Counted from the first letter of the stretch, positions 9,513 to 20,707 are shown. The stretch is DNA of 64,000 nucleotides from Corynebacterium pseudodiphtheriticum DSM 44287 (GCF_000688415.1 NZ_JIAH01000009.1:123930-187929); one strand, 5' to 3'. Numbers and translations are program-made. The notes: generated by a model from the sequence alone, not told the origin.

Positions 9513-10739
9513 TTAGTCCGCGGTTCCGGCAGAACCTTCAATGAGCTCCATGATGCGTTGGAAATCATCTTGGTCACCGAATTCGATAACCATTTTTCCC
9601 TTACGTTTTCCCATGGACACAGTAACTTTCGTGTCCCATTTATCGGCCAGACGTTCGGCTGTATTCGTCAAATACTCTGGTTGTGGTGCTGGCGAATTTT
9701 TCTTCTTCGCTGCTGGTTTTTGCCCTTTATTCAGCAGTACAACGGCTTCTTCTGTGCCTCGCACGGATAGGCCTTCGGCTACCACGCGTTCTGCCAATTG
9801 CGACATTTGTTCTTTTTCCTGCAACCCCAATAACGCACGAGCATGCCCAGAAGAAAGCACACCAGCATCTACTCGCCGCTGCACATCTACTGGCAGGCGT
9901 AGCAAACGCAGAGTATTGGTGATTACCGGGCGAGAACGCCCCAGCCGGTCAGCTAGCTGTTCCTGTGTCACACCGAATTCTTCCAGCAACTGCTGATAGG
10001 CATGGGCTTCTTCCAGTGGATTCAGCTGCACCCGGTGGATATTTTCCAGCAATGCGTCGCGCAGCAAGGCATCATCTGTGGTTTGCCGCACGATAGCAGG
10101 GATCGTCGATAAGCCAGCCCGAGAAGCTGCCCGCCAACGTCGCTCACCCATGATGAGTTCGAAGCCGTCTTCCGCCGGGCGCACGACAATGGGCTGCAGA
10201 AGCCCGAATTCTTTAATGGAGTGCACTAGCTCTGCTAAGTCATCAGCATCGAAGACGGTACGCGGCTGCTTCGGGTTTGGCGAGATCTGGCCGACGGGCA
10301 CCTCACGGTAGGTAGCACCGAATTGCGGGCCAAGACTTCCTGCACGTGAGCGGGTCGAGTTGGACGACGAAGATGCGATCGTTGGCGCGCCTGGAACACT
10401 GGGTTTATTGGTGGATTTTCCGGCCTCTGCGGCATCGTCTTTGCCTGTGTCACGACCACCGCCGGTGGTGCCGAACTTCGGGGCCCCGGCCAATCCTGTA
10501 CCAGAACCAGTGCCAGAGTTAGGGGATTTTCCCTTAGCAATATTCTTCTGGCCAGCCGGGCCAGCGTCACCAGCACCGTGGGCCCCACGGTTGCCGAGCG
10601 CCGATCCCAGAATCACATCAGCCGCGGAATTTCCTAGCCTAGGACGCGCGGACTGATCCTCGTCGTTCGCAGAAGGAATCAGGGCAGCCAAGCCACGGCC
10701 CAAGCCGCCTTGTTTTTGGTGTGGTTTTTTCTCCGCCAT
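9513..10739 (-). CDS. parB: Chromosome partitioning protein ParB
   Basis: The 408-residue protein binds parS near the origin and, with ParA, moves origins to the poles; it uses CTP in the family. The N-terminus ([12 protein letters not shown]) is the typical ParA-contact region. After a long Gly/Ser/Thr-rich linker (~25-140) comes the ParB/Srx CTPase domain with [12 protein letters not shown] near residue 200, then the helix-turn-helix ([20 protein letters not shown]) and a C-terminal dimerisation segment. It is followed upstream by parA with a 16-base gap, so the two are co-expressed. One parS-like site is visible at 824-839. Confidence 0.95.
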   Translation of the reverse strand: MAEKKPHQKQGGLGRGLAALIPSANDEDQSARPRLGNSAADVILGSALGNRGAHGAGDAGPAGQKNIAKGKSPNSGTGSGTGLAGAPKFGTTGGGRDTGKDDAAEAGKSTNKPSVPGAPTIASSSSNSTRSRAGSLGPQFGATYREVPVGQISPNPKQPRTVFDADDLAELVHSIKEFGLLQPIVVRPAEDGFELIMGERRWRAASRAGLSTIPAIVRQTTDDALLRDALLENIHRVQLNPLEEAHAYQQLLEEFGVTQEQLADRLGRSRPVITNTLRLLRLPVDVQRRVDAGVLSSGHARALLGLQEKEQMSQLAERVVAEGLSVRGTEEAVVLLNKGQKPAAKKKNSPAPQPEYLTNTAERLADKWDTKVTVSMGKRKGKMVIEFGDQDDFQRIMELIEGSAGTAD

Positions 10740-10755
10740 GAAAACTCGTTACTCC

Positions 10756-11694
10756 TTATGCTTCGTCCGCTGTGTCGTGCACCGTATCGTCGGCAGCCTG
10801 ATCTGCAGTCTCTTCGGCTGTTTCAGTGGCTTCGTCGGCGTTCTGTTGGGAGAGCTGCGCAAAAATCTCCGGGCTCACACCAATCGGCCCCGTCGAGCTG
10901 TGGGGCACGTAGTCACCACGCTCATCCAACTCTTTCGCCGCCGCTCCGTAGGCATAGGCGCCGTGGGAGCTCGGGGAGTAGTCAATCACCGTCTGCCCGT
11001 ATCCGGGGGCTTCTGAGACGCGTACAGAGCGCGGAATGACGTTACCCAGGACGACGGCACCAAACTGCCCGCGCACTTCGTCGACGACTTGCTCGGCCAA
11101 CTTGGTGCGCCCGTCGTACATCGTCAGCAACACACCGGAAATGTGTAGATCTGCATTCAGATGCTCGCGGATCATAGTGATGTTGTTCAGCAGCTGACCC
11201 ACTCCCTCCAGAGCGTAATACTCACACTGGATCGGGATAATCACTTCCTGCACCGCCGTCATCGCGTTGATCGTCAACAGGCCCAGTGATGGAGGACAAT
11301 CAATGAAGACGTAATCGAACCCGTATTCGTCTAAAAAACCGTTCTTCAAAGCGTCGGAAAGCCGGTATTCGCGGCGCACCAAACTCACCAACTCAATCTC
11401 TGCACCAGCCAGATCAATCGTGGCAGGGATGCACCAGAGATTGTCACGGTTTGGAGACTGTTGCACGGCTTGTTTCGCCGTGGCGTTGCCGAGTAAGACC
11501 TCGTAGCTAGATTTCGTGCCTGTGCGGTGCTCGACGCCCAGCGCCGTAGAAGCGTTGCCCTGCGGGTCGAGGTCTATGACCAACACCGTATGGCCTTGGT
11601 GGGCGAGGGCAGCGGCTAGGTTCACGGCGCTGGTGGTTTTCCCAACGCCGCCTTTTTGATTGGCGATCGTGATCAAGCGGGGCTGCTGTGTCAT
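10756..11694 (-). CDS. parA: Chromosome partitioning ATPase ParA
   Basis: A 312-residue deviant-Walker ATPase: the signature NQKGGVGKTTSAVNLAAAL starts at residue 13, and the Walker B-like DYVFIDCPPSLGLL is central. It forms ATP-dependent dimers on DNA and moves ParB-parS complexes. The C-terminal ~40 residues are acidic and Ala/Thr/Asp-rich (ADEATETAEETADQAADD), an extension of no assigned function. It lies in the leftward run from rpmH to parB. Confidence 0.95.
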   Translation of the reverse strand: MTQQPRLITIANQKGGVGKTTSAVNLAAALAHQGHTVLVIDLDPQGNASTALGVEHRTGTKSSYEVLLGNATAKQAVQQSPNRDNLWCIPATIDLAGAEIELVSLVRREYRLSDALKNGFLDEYGFDYVFIDCPPSLGLLTINAMTAVQEVIIPIQCEYYALEGVGQLLNNITMIREHLNADLHISGVLLTMYDGRTKLAEQVVDEVRGQFGAVVLGNVIPRSVRVSEAPGYGQTVIDYSPSSHGAYAYGAAAKELDERGDYVPHSSTGPIGVSPEIFAQLSQQNADEATETAEETADQAADDTVHDTADEA

Positions 11695-11704
11695 GCCAAT
11701 GAGC

Positions 11705-12307
11705 TTACTTTACGCGGTGAACACGTATCAGGGTGGTGGGTTCGTCCAGCTCAGACCCCACAGTAATAATTTCGGCGCGTTCGCCTTTAGCGCGTTTAAT
11801 CGCGGCTTGATCACGCTCGATTTCTTCGCTTGCCGACGAACCTTTCATCGCCAGCATTATTCCGCCAGGACGACACAGGGGCAGCGACCACCGTGCCAGC
11901 TTAGCCAGCGGAGCCACCGCGCGGGAGGTCACCACGTCAAATTTCGTGTCTTTGTCAAGGTTTTCGGCGCGCTCGCGGATGACGGTGACGTTGTCGAGTC
12001 CGAGTTTCTCACTGACTTCGCTCAGATAATTGGAACGTTTCAGCAAAGGTTCCAACAACGTTACGTGTAGGTCTGGGCGGGCAATAGCCAAAGGGATACC
12101 AGGCAGGCCAGCTCCGGAACCAATGTCAATAGTGCGTGAGCCTTCTGGAATTGCCTCGCCGATAACCGCACAGTTGTAAATGTGCCTATCCCACAGTCGT
12201 GGGGCCTCCCGCGGACCAATAAACCCACGGGTGGTGGCATCCGTCGCCAAGGATTCGTGATAGGCCAGCGCTAGATCCTGCCGGTCGCCGAAAATACGAG
12301 CCAGCAT
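11705..12307 (-). CDS. rsmG: 16S rRNA (guanine-N7) methyltransferase RsmG
   Basis: The 200-residue SAM-dependent methyltransferase (GidB family) modifies G527 of 16S rRNA (E. coli numbering). The SAM-binding signature IDIGSGAGLPGIPLAI is present, as is the conserved LWDRHIYNCAVI upstream of it. Its ATG shares one base with the yidC stop (TAATG), so translation is coupled. The jag gene found here in mycobacteria is absent. Confidence 0.93.
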   Translation of the reverse strand: MLARIFGDRQDLALAYHESLATDATTRGFIGPREAPRLWDRHIYNCAVIGEAIPEGSRTIDIGSGAGLPGIPLAIARPDLHVTLLEPLLKRSNYLSEVSEKLGLDNVTVIRERAENLDKDTKFDVVTSRAVAPLAKLARWSLPLCRPGGIMLAMKGSSASEEIERDQAAIKRAKGERAEIITVGSELDEPTTLIRVHRVK

Positions 12308-13314
12308 TATTTCTTCTTGCCCTGGTTTTGTTGCTGGTTGTGGGTTTGGTTCTTGCGCTGCTTCTTCGTCTGCTTATTTAGCTTGCGTGCCGCCGGAGCT
12401 GGTGCGGAAGAGCGCTTAGCTTCGCGCTTTGCCTCTTCTTCTGCTTCTTCTTCGCGGTCCATTTTGCCGTAGATGATACGGGTTTGGATGAAGGTCCACA
12501 CGGTGTTGGTCAGCATGTAGAACAGCAGACCGATAGTCCAAATGAAGCCGGTGGCCAAGGTGATTGCTGGCATGACCCACAGCATCATCTTGTTCATCAT
12601 GCCCATCTGCATCTGCATCATTTCGGCGTTATCCCCAGTGGGCTGCGGGGTCTTGCCCGCTGCGCGGCGAGCTTCCTGGCGGCCGACGGTAAAACGAGCA
12701 TTCAAGTGAGTCAGCGTCGCAATGGTCAGCACCAACGGCACCGCAACAGCAATGATGTTAAGACGGGTGAAGTCTGCCCCAAAAGTCTGCATAGCGTCTT
12801 CCGACATGGAGATAAACGCAGAAAGAGGCACGCCAAATACGTCAGCGTCCAAGAAGGACTGGACATCTTCGACGGAGAATGAATAGTTCGGAATATTGCG
12901 GTTTTCTTCTACCGTCAAACCAGGGGAACCAAAACGCTCCTCCGTCCGGTTGAACATACGCAGCACGTGGAACAGACCAATGAAGACTGGGATCTGCGCG
13001 AGCATCGGCAGACATCCCGCCAGTGGGTTCATCCCGGATTCTTTATAAAACTTCTGCAGCTCTTGGCTCTGCTTCGTTTTATCATTTTTGTACTTATCCC
13101 GGATTTCTTTCATCTTTGGTTGCAGCTCTTGCATTTTCCGGGAGGAGCGCAACTGCGTGATCATGGGCTTGACCAACAAAGCTTTAATGGTCATGGTCAG
13201 CAAGATGATGGACAAAACCCAGGTATATCCGGAGTGCGGATCCATCACCAGGCTTAAGACATCACGCCAAAAACCTAAGATCCACGAAATCGGATAATAG
13301 ATGAAATTAAGCAC
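12307..13314 (-). CDS. yidC: Membrane protein insertase YidC
   Basis: The 335-residue Oxa1/YidC family protein inserts and folds membrane proteins. Family marks include the first membrane segment, the cytoplasmic coiled hairpin (MQELQPKMKEIRDKYKND), and MNPLAGCLPMLAQIPVFIGL. The last part has membrane segments (ITLATGFIWTIGLLFYML) followed by a strongly basic Lys/Arg/Gln-rich tail, which in this family helps ribosome binding. It lies between yidD and rsmG in the conserved order. Confidence 0.94.
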   Translation of the reverse strand: MLNFIYYPISWILGFWRDVLSLVMDPHSGYTWVLSIILLTMTIKALLVKPMITQLRSSRKMQELQPKMKEIRDKYKNDKTKQSQELQKFYKESGMNPLAGCLPMLAQIPVFIGLFHVLRMFNRTEERFGSPGLTVEENRNIPNYSFSVEDVQSFLDADVFGVPLSAFISMSEDAMQTFGADFTRLNIIAVAVPLVLTIATLTHLNARFTVGRQEARRAAGKTPQPTGDNAEMMQMQMGMMNKMMLWVMPAITLATGFIWTIGLLFYMLTNTVWTFIQTRIIYGKMDREEEAEEEAKREAKRSSAPAPAARKLNKQTKKQRKNQTHNQQQNQGKKK

Positions 13315-13333
13315 AAATAATCCTTATTCTGAC

Positions 13334-13639
13334 TTATTCTGATTCGTTCTGACGAGGAGCTTCCGGCAAGTGTGCAAACGGACTTGCCGGATCGTAGCCA
13401 CCCGGGTGCCAAGGGCCACATTTAGAAATTCTCACGATAGCACAGACCAGGCCTTTAAAAGCCCCGTGACGCGCGAAAACCTCCAGGCTATAGGCACTGC
13501 ATGTGGGCTCGAAACGGCAAGTCGACATCGGTTTCTGGGAAGACAAGTTTTTCTGGTAAAACCTCACCATTGCCACCAGCAACCGGGAAGGACCACGCGC
13601 TGCGGGGATAGCTTCCCCATCCGTGTTGTAATACGTCAC
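13334..13639 (-). CDS. yidD: Membrane protein insertion efficiency factor YidD
   Basis: A 101-residue YidD family protein with the conserved core RFYQKNLS...CRFEPTCSAYSLEVFARHG...CGPWHPGGYDP. It is a small membrane-associated helper of YidC-dependent insertion. The GTG start overlaps the rnpA stop by four bases (GTGA), so translation is coupled; the stop lies 19 bases before yidC. Confidence 0.93.
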   Translation of the reverse strand: MTYYNTDGEAIPAARGPSRLLVAMVRFYQKNLSSQKPMSTCRFEPTCSAYSLEVFARHGAFKGLVCAIVRISKCGPWHPGGYDPASPFAHLPEAPRQNESE

Positions 13640-14058
13640 TGTGTAGCCGCTTCCGCATTCTTTGCAGTAGAAGCATTTGGCGCGATATGCGCAGAAGTTT
13701 TCTCGAGCTTTTTCAGCGCACGGAACACTGCACTACGCACGTCTTTGCGCAGCTGTTGCGGCTCAGCGTCGACAAGCGCAGGTAGAGCACGCACGACGAC
13801 GTCGACCGCAGGGTCAAGTTCTACACATAGCTCGCGGCAGATATGACGCAACTGGCGGGCGGTGCGGTGCCGGACGACGGCATTGCCAATGCTTTTAGAG
13901 ACGATAAGACCAAAACGGGGACCAGAAACAGCAAGTGTTTCTGATCCCTGTTGCTGATAGCAGTGCGCTATCACGCTGCGTGATCCTGCCCGCCGTCCCT
14001 TTTTCGTGACCCGCCGAAATTGTTGCGGCGAAGTCAGTTTATGTTGGCGGGGAAGCAT
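13636..14058 (-). CDS. rnpA: Ribonuclease P protein component
   Basis: The 140-residue basic protein partners the RNase P RNA to remove 5' leaders from tRNA precursors. The family pattern is clear: MLPRQHKLTSPQQFRRVTKKG at the N-terminus and the RNR-type RNA-binding motif GNAVVRHRTARQLRHICRE. It starts three bases after the rpmH stop. Confidence 0.93.
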   Translation of the reverse strand: MLPRQHKLTSPQQFRRVTKKGRRAGSRSVIAHCYQQQGSETLAVSGPRFGLIVSKSIGNAVVRHRTARQLRHICRELCVELDPAVDVVVRALPALVDAEPQQLRKDVRSAVFRALKKLEKTSAHIAPNASTAKNAEAATQ

Positions 14059-14061
14059 AAC

Positions 14062-14205
14062 TTAAGCAGTCAGCTTCGAACGACCCTTTTTGCGACGGGC
14101 TGCCACGATGGCACGGCCAGCGCGCGTACGCATGCGGGTACGGAATCCGTGAACGCGTGCGCGACGACGGTTGTTTGGTTGGAATGTGCGTTTACCCTTT
14201 GCCAC
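14062..14205 (-). CDS. rpmH: Ribosomal protein L34
   Basis: Read directly from the minus strand, this 47-residue product starts [20 protein letters not shown] and ends [11 protein letters not shown], the invariant pattern of L34. The start is GTG (14203-14205) with GAAGGAGA just upstream. It is the first gene of the leftward rpmH-rnpA-yidD-yidC-rsmG-parA-parB unit; its promoter must lie in the origin region. Confidence 0.96.
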   Translation of the reverse strand: MAKGKRTFQPNNRRRARVHGFRTRMRTRAGRAIVAARRKKGRSKLTA

Positions 14206-15056
14206 GGTAGATCTCCTTCACTAAGCGGTGCGACGCTGCCATAGTGGCGCGTCAGATGCAGTTCGAGAACCAACACTCCGCGCCAGCGAGCTTGGGAAAG
14301 CGCTGCAACGCACGAGTGCCATTCGGTTCTTCAGTACACAGTCCGAGACTGTGAAAAGACTTAGCCAGACTACGTCACAGCGAGCAGGAAAAACAAATCA
14401 ACACGCCGTAACAGCCTGGCGATTTTGCTCTCGCCAACCGCCAGCCATGCGGGTACCCCCGGAATCACAAGAATGTTATCCCCAGGAATGAATCAACCCC
14501 TGTGAAATACAACCCGGAGCAGTGCTGCACGTTCTCCACAAAGCATCGAATACAGGATCCGTAAATAACAACTATGTGATTCAAGCAGGCTATCGAAGAA
14601 AAACCGCTTGCTAGACAGTTTTCCACACCAGCGGGTAGTAATGAAGAGGAGCTTCTACTCACAAGAATCCACAACCTCAACTGTGGATAACTCTCAACAG
14701 GAAGTTTATAGTTAGGATAAAAATGCAGGTAGAAGGCCATAATTACCAACAACAAGTTATCCACAATAATGTGAATAACATTTCCCGCGAGTCTATTCAC
14801 AGTTGTGGATAACTCTGTGGAATACTGGTCAAGCTATATTTCTGGCAGCAGCCACCCTGTGGAATCCTCCTGGGGAATTTCATTTGGAGCTTGCTCTGGA
14901 ATTTGCCCCAGAATTTGCACTGAGGTTTGCTCTGGAATTTGCTGACCAGAAATAACTAACTAGATAACAAAAATCGCCGAAAGACTCTCCGAGAACCCAA
15001 GGCTAAAACAGCAGCAAACACGAAACGACGACCGAACTAGACAGAATCGAGGCACT
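14206..15056. other. oriC: Replication origin oriC, rpmH-dnaA part
   Basis: An 851-base gene-free region. Perfect 9-mer DnaA boxes (TTATCCACA or its complement) lie at 14682-14690 (minus), 14757-14765 (plus) and 14804-14812 (minus). Near-matches lie at 14770-14778 (TGTGAATAA), 14793-14801 (CTATTCACA) and 14816-14824 (TGTGGAATA). Between the boxes and dnaA there is an exact 16-base direct repeat, TTGCTCTGGAATTTGC, at 14891-14906 and 14927-14942, then an AT-rich stretch (14950-14975). Position between rpmH and dnaA is the canonical actinobacterial oriC site. Confidence 0.9.
14891..14942. repeat. 16-bp direct repeat in oriC
   Basis: TTGCTCTGGAATTTGC occurs exactly at 14891-14906 and 14927-14942; a related GAATTTGC unit lies between them and GAATTT upstream. 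The array sits between the DnaA boxes and dnaA. It could belong to the unwinding region or the dnaA promoter; function is unproven. Confidence 0.6.
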
Positions 15057-16805
15057 GTGGCAGACGATGCGTCCACGCTCGCAGAAAATTGGCAGAAGAT
15101 GGTCGATGACCTTCTCTATATCTCTGACCAACCGGATTCTGACGTACCGTCTTTCACTCACCAACAGCGTGCCCATCTGCAGCGCGCCCGACCAATCACC
15201 ATGGTCAATAGCTACGCGCTACTGACCGTTCCGAACGAAAATGTCAAGGCGACGATTGAAAATGATTTAGGCCCACACATCGTGCGTATCCTGAATCATT
15301 ACCTAGGTAAATCTTGTTCATTGGCTGTGTCCATCGCCGCGCCACAAGACGACGAATGGCAGTCCTCGCATTCTCCAGCTCAGGCCAGCCGGGATTACGA
15401 ACCGCGATACACCTCTCGCTACAGCCCGCGAGAAGAGTCACCAGTATCCCCAGAACGCAATGAACCTGGGGCATCCAGCCCCGCAGCCAGCCAATCGGGA
15501 AAGCAATCTTCTTCCACTTCACGGCCGAGTGCTCCGCGACGAACACCGCGTAATCATCACGATTCGCAAATCGAAATCGGCTTTAGCGACCACCAGCCTA
15601 GCGCTGCCCCTCGAGAAGCCAATCCGCCCCGGGCAGCAGCCAGTCTCGATGAACTAGCACAGGCATACCAGCAACAACAGGCACAGAAAGCTGGCGCCAC
15701 AGACACCGGGCAGCCCGATTCTGCCCGCCGTCTACACCGCGAAGCTCCTGCACATGATCCCAACCAGGAACAATCGCTCAACCCCAAATACACATTCGAA
15801 AATTTCGTTATCGGTTCGTCGAATCGCTTCGCCAACGGTGCCGCCGTCGCGGTGGCGGAAAATCCAGCACGTGCCTATAACCCGCTGTTCATTTGGGGCG
15901 GATCCGGTTTGGGCAAAACACACCTCTTGCATGCAGCAGGTAATTACGCCCAAGTGCTACAACCAAAACTGAGAGTAAAGTATGTGTCTTCGGAGGAATT
16001 CACCAACGACTACATCAATTCTTTGCGCGATGACCGGCAGGAATCTTTCAAACGCCGCTATCGCAACTTAGATATCTTGATGGTTGACGATATCCAATTC
16101 TTAGAAGGCAAAGAGTCTACGCAAGAAGAGTTTTTCCATACTTTCAATGCGCTGCACCAAGCTGATAAGCAAATCATTTTGTCCTCCGACCGCCCGCCGA
16201 AGCAGCTAACCACCCTGGAAGATCGCTTGCGTACCCGCTTCGAAGGCGGATTAATTACTGATGTGCAGCCACCTGATCTGGAAACACGCATCGCGATTTT
16301 GATGAAGAAAGCTTCCGCCGACGGCACCCGCGTCGACAGGGAGGTACTGGAATTTATTGCTTCTCAATTCGAGTCTTCTATTCGCGAATTAGAAGGCGCA
16401 CTGATTCGCGTTTCTGCATATTCTTCACTAATCAACGAGCCGATCGATATGAAGCTTGCAGAAATCGCGCTGCACGACATCCTTCCAGATACAGCGAACC
16501 TGGAAATTACTATGTCCACGATCATGGAAGTGACTGCAGAGTATTTCAATATCGAGTTCAAGGCACTGACTGGTGCCGGCAAAACTCGGGCGATTGCACA
16601 TGCCCGTCAGCTCGCGATGTATTTGTGCCGCGAATTAACCGATAACTCTTTGCCCAAGATTGGCGAAGCCTTCGGCGGTAAAGATCACACCACTGTGATG
16701 TATGCGGATCGGAAGATCCGGAAAGAAATGACAGAAAATCGGAATACCTACGATGAAATTCAACAGCTGACGCAAATTATTAAGACGCGAGGTCGCGTTT
16801 CTTAA
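15057..16805 (+). CDS. dnaA: Chromosomal replication initiator DnaA
   Basis: The 582-residue protein binds DnaA boxes in oriC, melts the origin and loads helicase. Domain I covers ~1-90; domain II (~90-245) is long, Pro/Ser/Gln-rich and probably disordered. The AAA+ domain has Walker [12 protein letters not shown] near residue 280 and Walker [13 protein letters not shown]. The C-terminal DNA-binding helix-turn-helix carries the family signature [19 protein letters not shown] start at 15057. It reads away from rpmH, with DnaA boxes on both flanks. Confidence 0.97.
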   Translation: MADDASTLAENWQKMVDDLLYISDQPDSDVPSFTHQQRAHLQRARPITMVNSYALLTVPNENVKATIENDLGPHIVRILNHYLGKSCSLAVSIAAPQDDEWQSSHSPAQASRDYEPRYTSRYSPREESPVSPERNEPGASSPAASQSGKQSSSTSRPSAPRRTPRNHHDSQIEIGFSDHQPSAAPREANPPRAAASLDELAQAYQQQQAQKAGATDTGQPDSARRLHREAPAHDPNQEQSLNPKYTFENFVIGSSNRFANGAAVAVAENPARAYNPLFIWGGSGLGKTHLLHAAGNYAQVLQPKLRVKYVSSEEFTNDYINSLRDDRQESFKRRYRNLDILMVDDIQFLEGKESTQEEFFHTFNALHQADKQIILSSDRPPKQLTTLEDRLRTRFEGGLITDVQPPDLETRIAILMKKASADGTRVDREVLEFIASQFESSIRELEGALIRVSAYSSLINEPIDMKLAEIALHDILPDTANLEITMSTIMEVTAEYFNIEFKALTGAGKTRAIAHARQLAMYLCRELTDNSLPKIGEAFGGKDHTTVMYADRKIRKEMTENRNTYDEIQQLTQIIKTRGRVS

Positions 16806-17511
16806 GCTTCGTGTTCGGCTGACACTGCAGCCATCCCAGCTCAATACCCCACCAGGTCCTTGGATTGTCCAGGGCCTGGTTTTCTTTATCCACAAGGTTC
16901 TCCACACCTGTGTAATTACACGTTTGTAATTTATATTTTTTGTAACCCAGACCATAAATACTGGCTGTGAAAGAATTCTGAGCTGTGTGAATCTACCGGT
17001 GGAAGAATTGTGGAAAAATCGGTCCATCTTGTGGAGAAGCAGAATTACACGGGAGTTATCCACAATTGCACCGTTTTATCCACAAGAACTACACACGCAT
17101 AAACACAATCTAAAAAATGGCTTTGAGCTTTGCCGATGACCCATTATTCACAGATATAACAAGGCTTATTGCTACTACTATCTTTTTAACTTGGAAATCT
17201 ATTAAGAGAAAGAGGGTGTGAAGGAACGGAAGAATTTTTGTTTTACACCAAAAAATAAACAAAGACCAGCTCGCCTGTAGGAGGTAATTACAACGATGTA
17301 ACCTCAGCATCCTGGATGTGCTCTTGAATACGAATAATGTAATTCAGATAGCTAAATTAGCTAACCCTAAATGACGAGAATTCCCCTAAAAAGCCGTCTT
17401 CTGCTACTGGAAAAGTGTTAGGATTTCGGGTAACTTCAGATATTTCTGCAACCAGAATTCCCGTAACCCGAATTCGCGAATTACAACTTCTAAAGAGAGC
17501 TTGATACCAAC
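16806..17511. other. dnaA-dnaN intergenic region with second DnaA-box set
   Basis: A 706-base AT-rich region without a gene. Perfect DnaA boxes lie at 16886-16894, 17056-17064 and 17076-17084 (all plus strand), with a variant TTATTCACA at 17145-17153. Together with the rpmH-dnaA part this makes a bipartite origin, as in several bacteria. The dnaN promoter must lie in the downstream part; TAGGAT at 17419-17424 is a possible -10 without a clear -35. Confidence 0.7.
16851..16887 (+). terminator. Probable dnaA terminator
   Basis: ACCAGG (16851-16856) pairs with CCTGGT (16875-16880), with an imperfect inner stem, followed by TTTTCTTT. It lies 46 bases after the dnaA stop. The T-tract runs straight into a DnaA box. 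Confidence 0.5.
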
Positions 17512-18699
17512 ATGGATTCCTCCGCAGTATCGTTCCGTGTTGCCAAGGAAGACTTGGCAGACGCCGTCGCTTGGGTAGCTAAGAATCTGCCTTCCAAAGC
17601 GACTCAGCCTGTCTTGCGCGCGATGCTGATTACTGCTGATGAATCCGGCCTGGAGCTCTCTGGCTTTGACTACGAAGTTTCCACCAAGATTAAGCTCCCC
17701 GCAGAAGTAGAGACCGAAGGCACTATTGCAGTTGCGGGTAAATTGCTAGCAGATATCGTCGCTAGCTTGGCCAACAAGCCAGTCGAACTGAAAGTCAATG
17801 ATTCCACTGCGTTGGTGCGTTGCGGTTCTTCCCGTTTCGAGCTACCTCTGATTCCGCTGGATGATTACCCACAACTGCCGGAACTACCACAAGTTACCGG
17901 CAGCCTGAACCCATCGCTATTTACCGATGCCGTTACGCAAGTTGCTTCTGCAGCCGGCCGTGATGACACTTTGCCGATGCTCACTGGCGTGCACTTCGCC
18001 ATTAACGGCTCAGATATTAAACTTGCTGCTACAGACCGTTTCCGTTTGGCTATTCGCCAACTGAATTGGGATCCGGTTAGCGAAGGCGTCTCGGCTAAAT
18101 TGCTGGTACCAGCAAAAACTTTGCAAGAAAATGCGCGAAGCCTAGACACTAGTTTGGATCAGCCCGTACAAATCGCAGTGGGAGCTGGCGATAATGTCGG
18201 TGCTGAAGGCCTATTTGGCTTGCACTCGCACAATCGCGAAACCACCACTCGCATGCTAGATGCAGAATTTCCGAATATTGAGCCACTATTGCCAAAAACC
18301 CATAGCTGCGTTGCTAGCGTCGACATTGCCCCACTACAAGAAGCGATTCGTCGCGTCTCGTTGTTAACCGAACGAAACGCTCAGGTACGCATGGAATTTT
18401 CTGAGGACCAGGTTATTTTGTCTGCGGGTGGTGCAGAATCTGGCCATGCAGAAGAAGCAGTACCGTGCGAATTCTCCGGTCGTGATGAGTTAATCATTGC
18501 GTTCAATCCGGGATACCTGAAAGATGGTTTGTCCGTTGTACGCACCGAGAAGGTCTTCTTCGGATTTACTGAATCATCTCGTCCTGCCATCTTGCTGCCG
18601 CAGCCGGAGCACATGCCGGAAGCCAACGAAGACGGCCAATTCCCGAGCCCACAGTCTGATTTCACTTACCTTCTGATGCCGGTTCGTTTGCCTGGGTAA
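17512..18699 (+). CDS. dnaN: DNA polymerase III beta subunit (sliding clamp)
   Basis: The 395-residue clamp holds the replicative polymerase on DNA. Start and end show the three-fold clamp repeat pattern: the N-terminal domain ([26 protein letters not shown]), a middle domain ([16 protein letters not shown]), and the C-terminus ending [12 protein letters not shown], typical of DnaN. Its TAA overlaps the recF ATG by one base (TAATG), so recF is translationally coupled. Confidence 0.97.
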   Translation: MDSSAVSFRVAKEDLADAVAWVAKNLPSKATQPVLRAMLITADESGLELSGFDYEVSTKIKLPAEVETEGTIAVAGKLLADIVASLANKPVELKVNDSTALVRCGSSRFELPLIPLDDYPQLPELPQVTGSLNPSLFTDAVTQVASAAGRDDTLPMLTGVHFAINGSDIKLAATDRFRLAIRQLNWDPVSEGVSAKLLVPAKTLQENARSLDTSLDQPVQIAVGAGDNVGAEGLFGLHSHNRETTTRMLDAEFPNIEPLLPKTHSCVASVDIAPLQEAIRRVSLLTERNAQVRMEFSEDQVILSAGGAESGHAEEAVPCEFSGRDELIIAFNPGYLKDGLSVVRTEKVFFGFTESSRPAILLPQPEHMPEANEDGQFPSPQSDFTYLLMPVRLPG

Positions 18700-20033
18700 T
18701 GTATCTCCAAAACCTGCAGCTCCGTGATTTCCGCTCTTGGCCGGAATTCTCCCTGCGGTTTGCGCCGGGAATCAGCGTGTTCGTCGGCCGCAATGGCTAC
18801 GGTAAAACCAATATTGTCGAAGCCATTGGCTATCTTGCGCACCTCGGCTCACACCGGGTAGCAACCGATGCGCCGCTGATCCGCATTGGCCAAGATAATG
18901 CACGGATATCCGCCAGCATTATTAATCAAGGTCGCGAGCTCACTGCGCACCTATTGGTCAAATCTAGTGGTAGCAATAGTGCACAGATAAACCGAACTCG
19001 GTTGAAAACACCCCGGGAACTGCTTGGGGTAGCAAAGACCGTGCTGTTTTCTCCGGAAGATTTGGCTCTATTACGTGGCGAGCCAGGGGAGCGCCGCCGC
19101 TATCTCGATAGGATGCTGGCTAGTAGAACCCCACGAATTGCCGGCGTGAAGGCTGATTACGACAAAGTCTTGCGTCAGCGAAATGCACTGCTGAAGTCAG
19201 CTAGTGCGGCATTGAAGCGTGGGTATCGAGACGATGATTCCGCATCTGCCTTAGCAACCTTGGATGCCTGGGACAATCGTTTAGCTGGATTGGGTGCACA
19301 GCTAATTGCTGCGCGTATCGAGTTGGTTGATGAGCTAAAAATTCAGGTTCGTAAGGCCTATGCGGCTATCGCTCCAGAATCTCGCCCAGCAGATGTCTCT
19401 TATAATTCCACCCTGGATACCGTGGTAGAAAACGGTAATTCTGGGGTGGCTGCTGGTTCTGGGAATTCGACAGCGATGCCGTCTCGGCGCATCACCGACG
19501 AGTATTACCGGGATGAGCACGGTCACGTGCAAGTCGAACTCATCGAGGCTGCCATGCTGGGAGCATTAGGCAATGCACGGAACAAAGAGATTGAGCGCGG
19601 CGTTAGCCTCGTCGGCCCGCACCGTGATGACATGGAAGCACTACTTGGTGCTAATCCGGCGAAAGGTTTTGCTTCGCATGGTGAGACCTGGTCTTATGCC
19701 ATTGCGTTGCGCTGGGCAGAATTCGAGATTTTGCGGCAATCGGGCACGGATCCGATTCTGATTCTGGATGATGTGTTTGCGGAACTGGATGTGAAGCGTC
19801 GGCGGCACCTGGTCAAGCTTGCGAGCTCTGTGGAACAGGTGCTGATTACCGCTGCGGTGGAAGAAGATATTCCCGAGGAACTAGAACCGAATTCTGTAGT
19901 TCGCATCGGCGTCCACGATTCTATGAGCGCCAGCGGTGAGTATTCACGTGTGTCCTTTATCGACACCAGCCAGAACGAGCGACGTGCTGGTGCCGAAGAC
20001 ACACCCCAGCCTGGCGACGGTGGATCACGATGA
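18699..20033 (+). CDS. recF: DNA repair/replication protein RecF
   Basis: A 444-residue SMC-like ATPase that helps load RecA at gaps. It begins [14 protein letters not shown], followed by Walker [15 protein letters not shown] (residue ~29), the family motif [28 protein letters not shown] and Walker [14 protein letters not shown]. The C-terminal ~40 residues are an unconserved hydrophilic tail. It overlaps dciA by four bases (ATGA). Confidence 0.96.
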   Translation: MYLQNLQLRDFRSWPEFSLRFAPGISVFVGRNGYGKTNIVEAIGYLAHLGSHRVATDAPLIRIGQDNARISASIINQGRELTAHLLVKSSGSNSAQINRTRLKTPRELLGVAKTVLFSPEDLALLRGEPGERRRYLDRMLASRTPRIAGVKADYDKVLRQRNALLKSASAALKRGYRDDDSASALATLDAWDNRLAGLGAQLIAARIELVDELKIQVRKAYAAIAPESRPADVSYNSTLDTVVENGNSGVAAGSGNSTAMPSRRITDEYYRDEHGHVQVELIEAAMLGALGNARNKEIERGVSLVGPHRDDMEALLGANPAKGFASHGETWSYAIALRWAEFEILRQSGTDPILILDDVFAELDVKRRRHLVKLASSVEQVLITAAVEEDIPEELEPNSVVRIGVHDSMSASGEYSRVSFIDTSQNERRAGAEDTPQPGDGGSR

Positions 20034-20707
20034 GTGCTTCTGCCGATAATTCAGCAGGCAACCAGTCACAGAATCAGTCACAAAAACTGCCCCCTAACCA
20101 GCCACAGATACCAAGCCAGCCTCGTGATCTTGTCGACGCCACCTTTGCCGCCGTCCGGGAAGCTGCTGCACAACGTGGATTCGCACCACCACTGGGCACT
20201 TCGCAGACGGGTGCACAAAGTTATCTGCGCCGCCGTCGGCAAGCACGGGCGCACCAGGAACGTAATGCCCAGAACACTCCTGGCGCCCTCGGTGCGCTGA
20301 ATTGGCAGAAATACCGGCAATCCGGGCCTGATGGCAGGCGTCCGCGCAGGCAATTGAATTTGCCGTCGGCGGGTGCGGTACTGAACAAAGAAATTACCTC
20401 CCGCGGTTGGGAGAAAAACCTGGCCTCTGGGTGGGTGACTGGGCACTGGGCGCAGCTGGTGGGTGAGAAGATCGCGCAGCACACCAAGGTAGAGATGGTG
20501 AAAGATACGGCGCTATTTATCAGTTGTGACTCCACCGCGTGGGCGACGAATTTGCGGTATATGCAGCGGGAGATTCTGCGCTCGATCCGCGAGAAAGCTG
20601 GACCGGACGTGATCACTGAGTTGAAGATCTTTGGCCCGCAGGCACCGAATTGGCGTAAGGGCAAGCTACATGTGAAAGGTCGCGGTCCGCGCGATACGTA
20701 CGGATAA
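20030..20707 (+). CDS. dciA: DciA-type helicase operator (DUF721)
   Basis: A 225-residue protein of the DUF721/DciA family, which loads or recruits the replicative helicase DnaB in bacteria without DnaC or DnaI. The N-terminal ~110 residues are Gln/Arg-rich and probably disordered. The conserved KH-like domain lies at ~115-215 (GTW-like [37 protein letters not shown]). Position between recF and gyrB matches Rv0004 of M. tuberculosis. ATG overlaps the recF stop. Confidence 0.88.
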   Translation: MSASADNSAGNQSQNQSQKLPPNQPQIPSQPRDLVDATFAAVREAAAQRGFAPPLGTSQTGAQSYLRRRRQARAHQERNAQNTPGALGALNWQKYRQSGPDGRRPRRQLNLPSAGAVLNKEITSRGWEKNLASGWVTGHWAQLVGEKIAQHTKVEMVKDTALFISCDSTAWATNLRYMQREILRSIREKAGPDVITELKIFGPQAPNWRKGKLHVKGRGPRDTYG

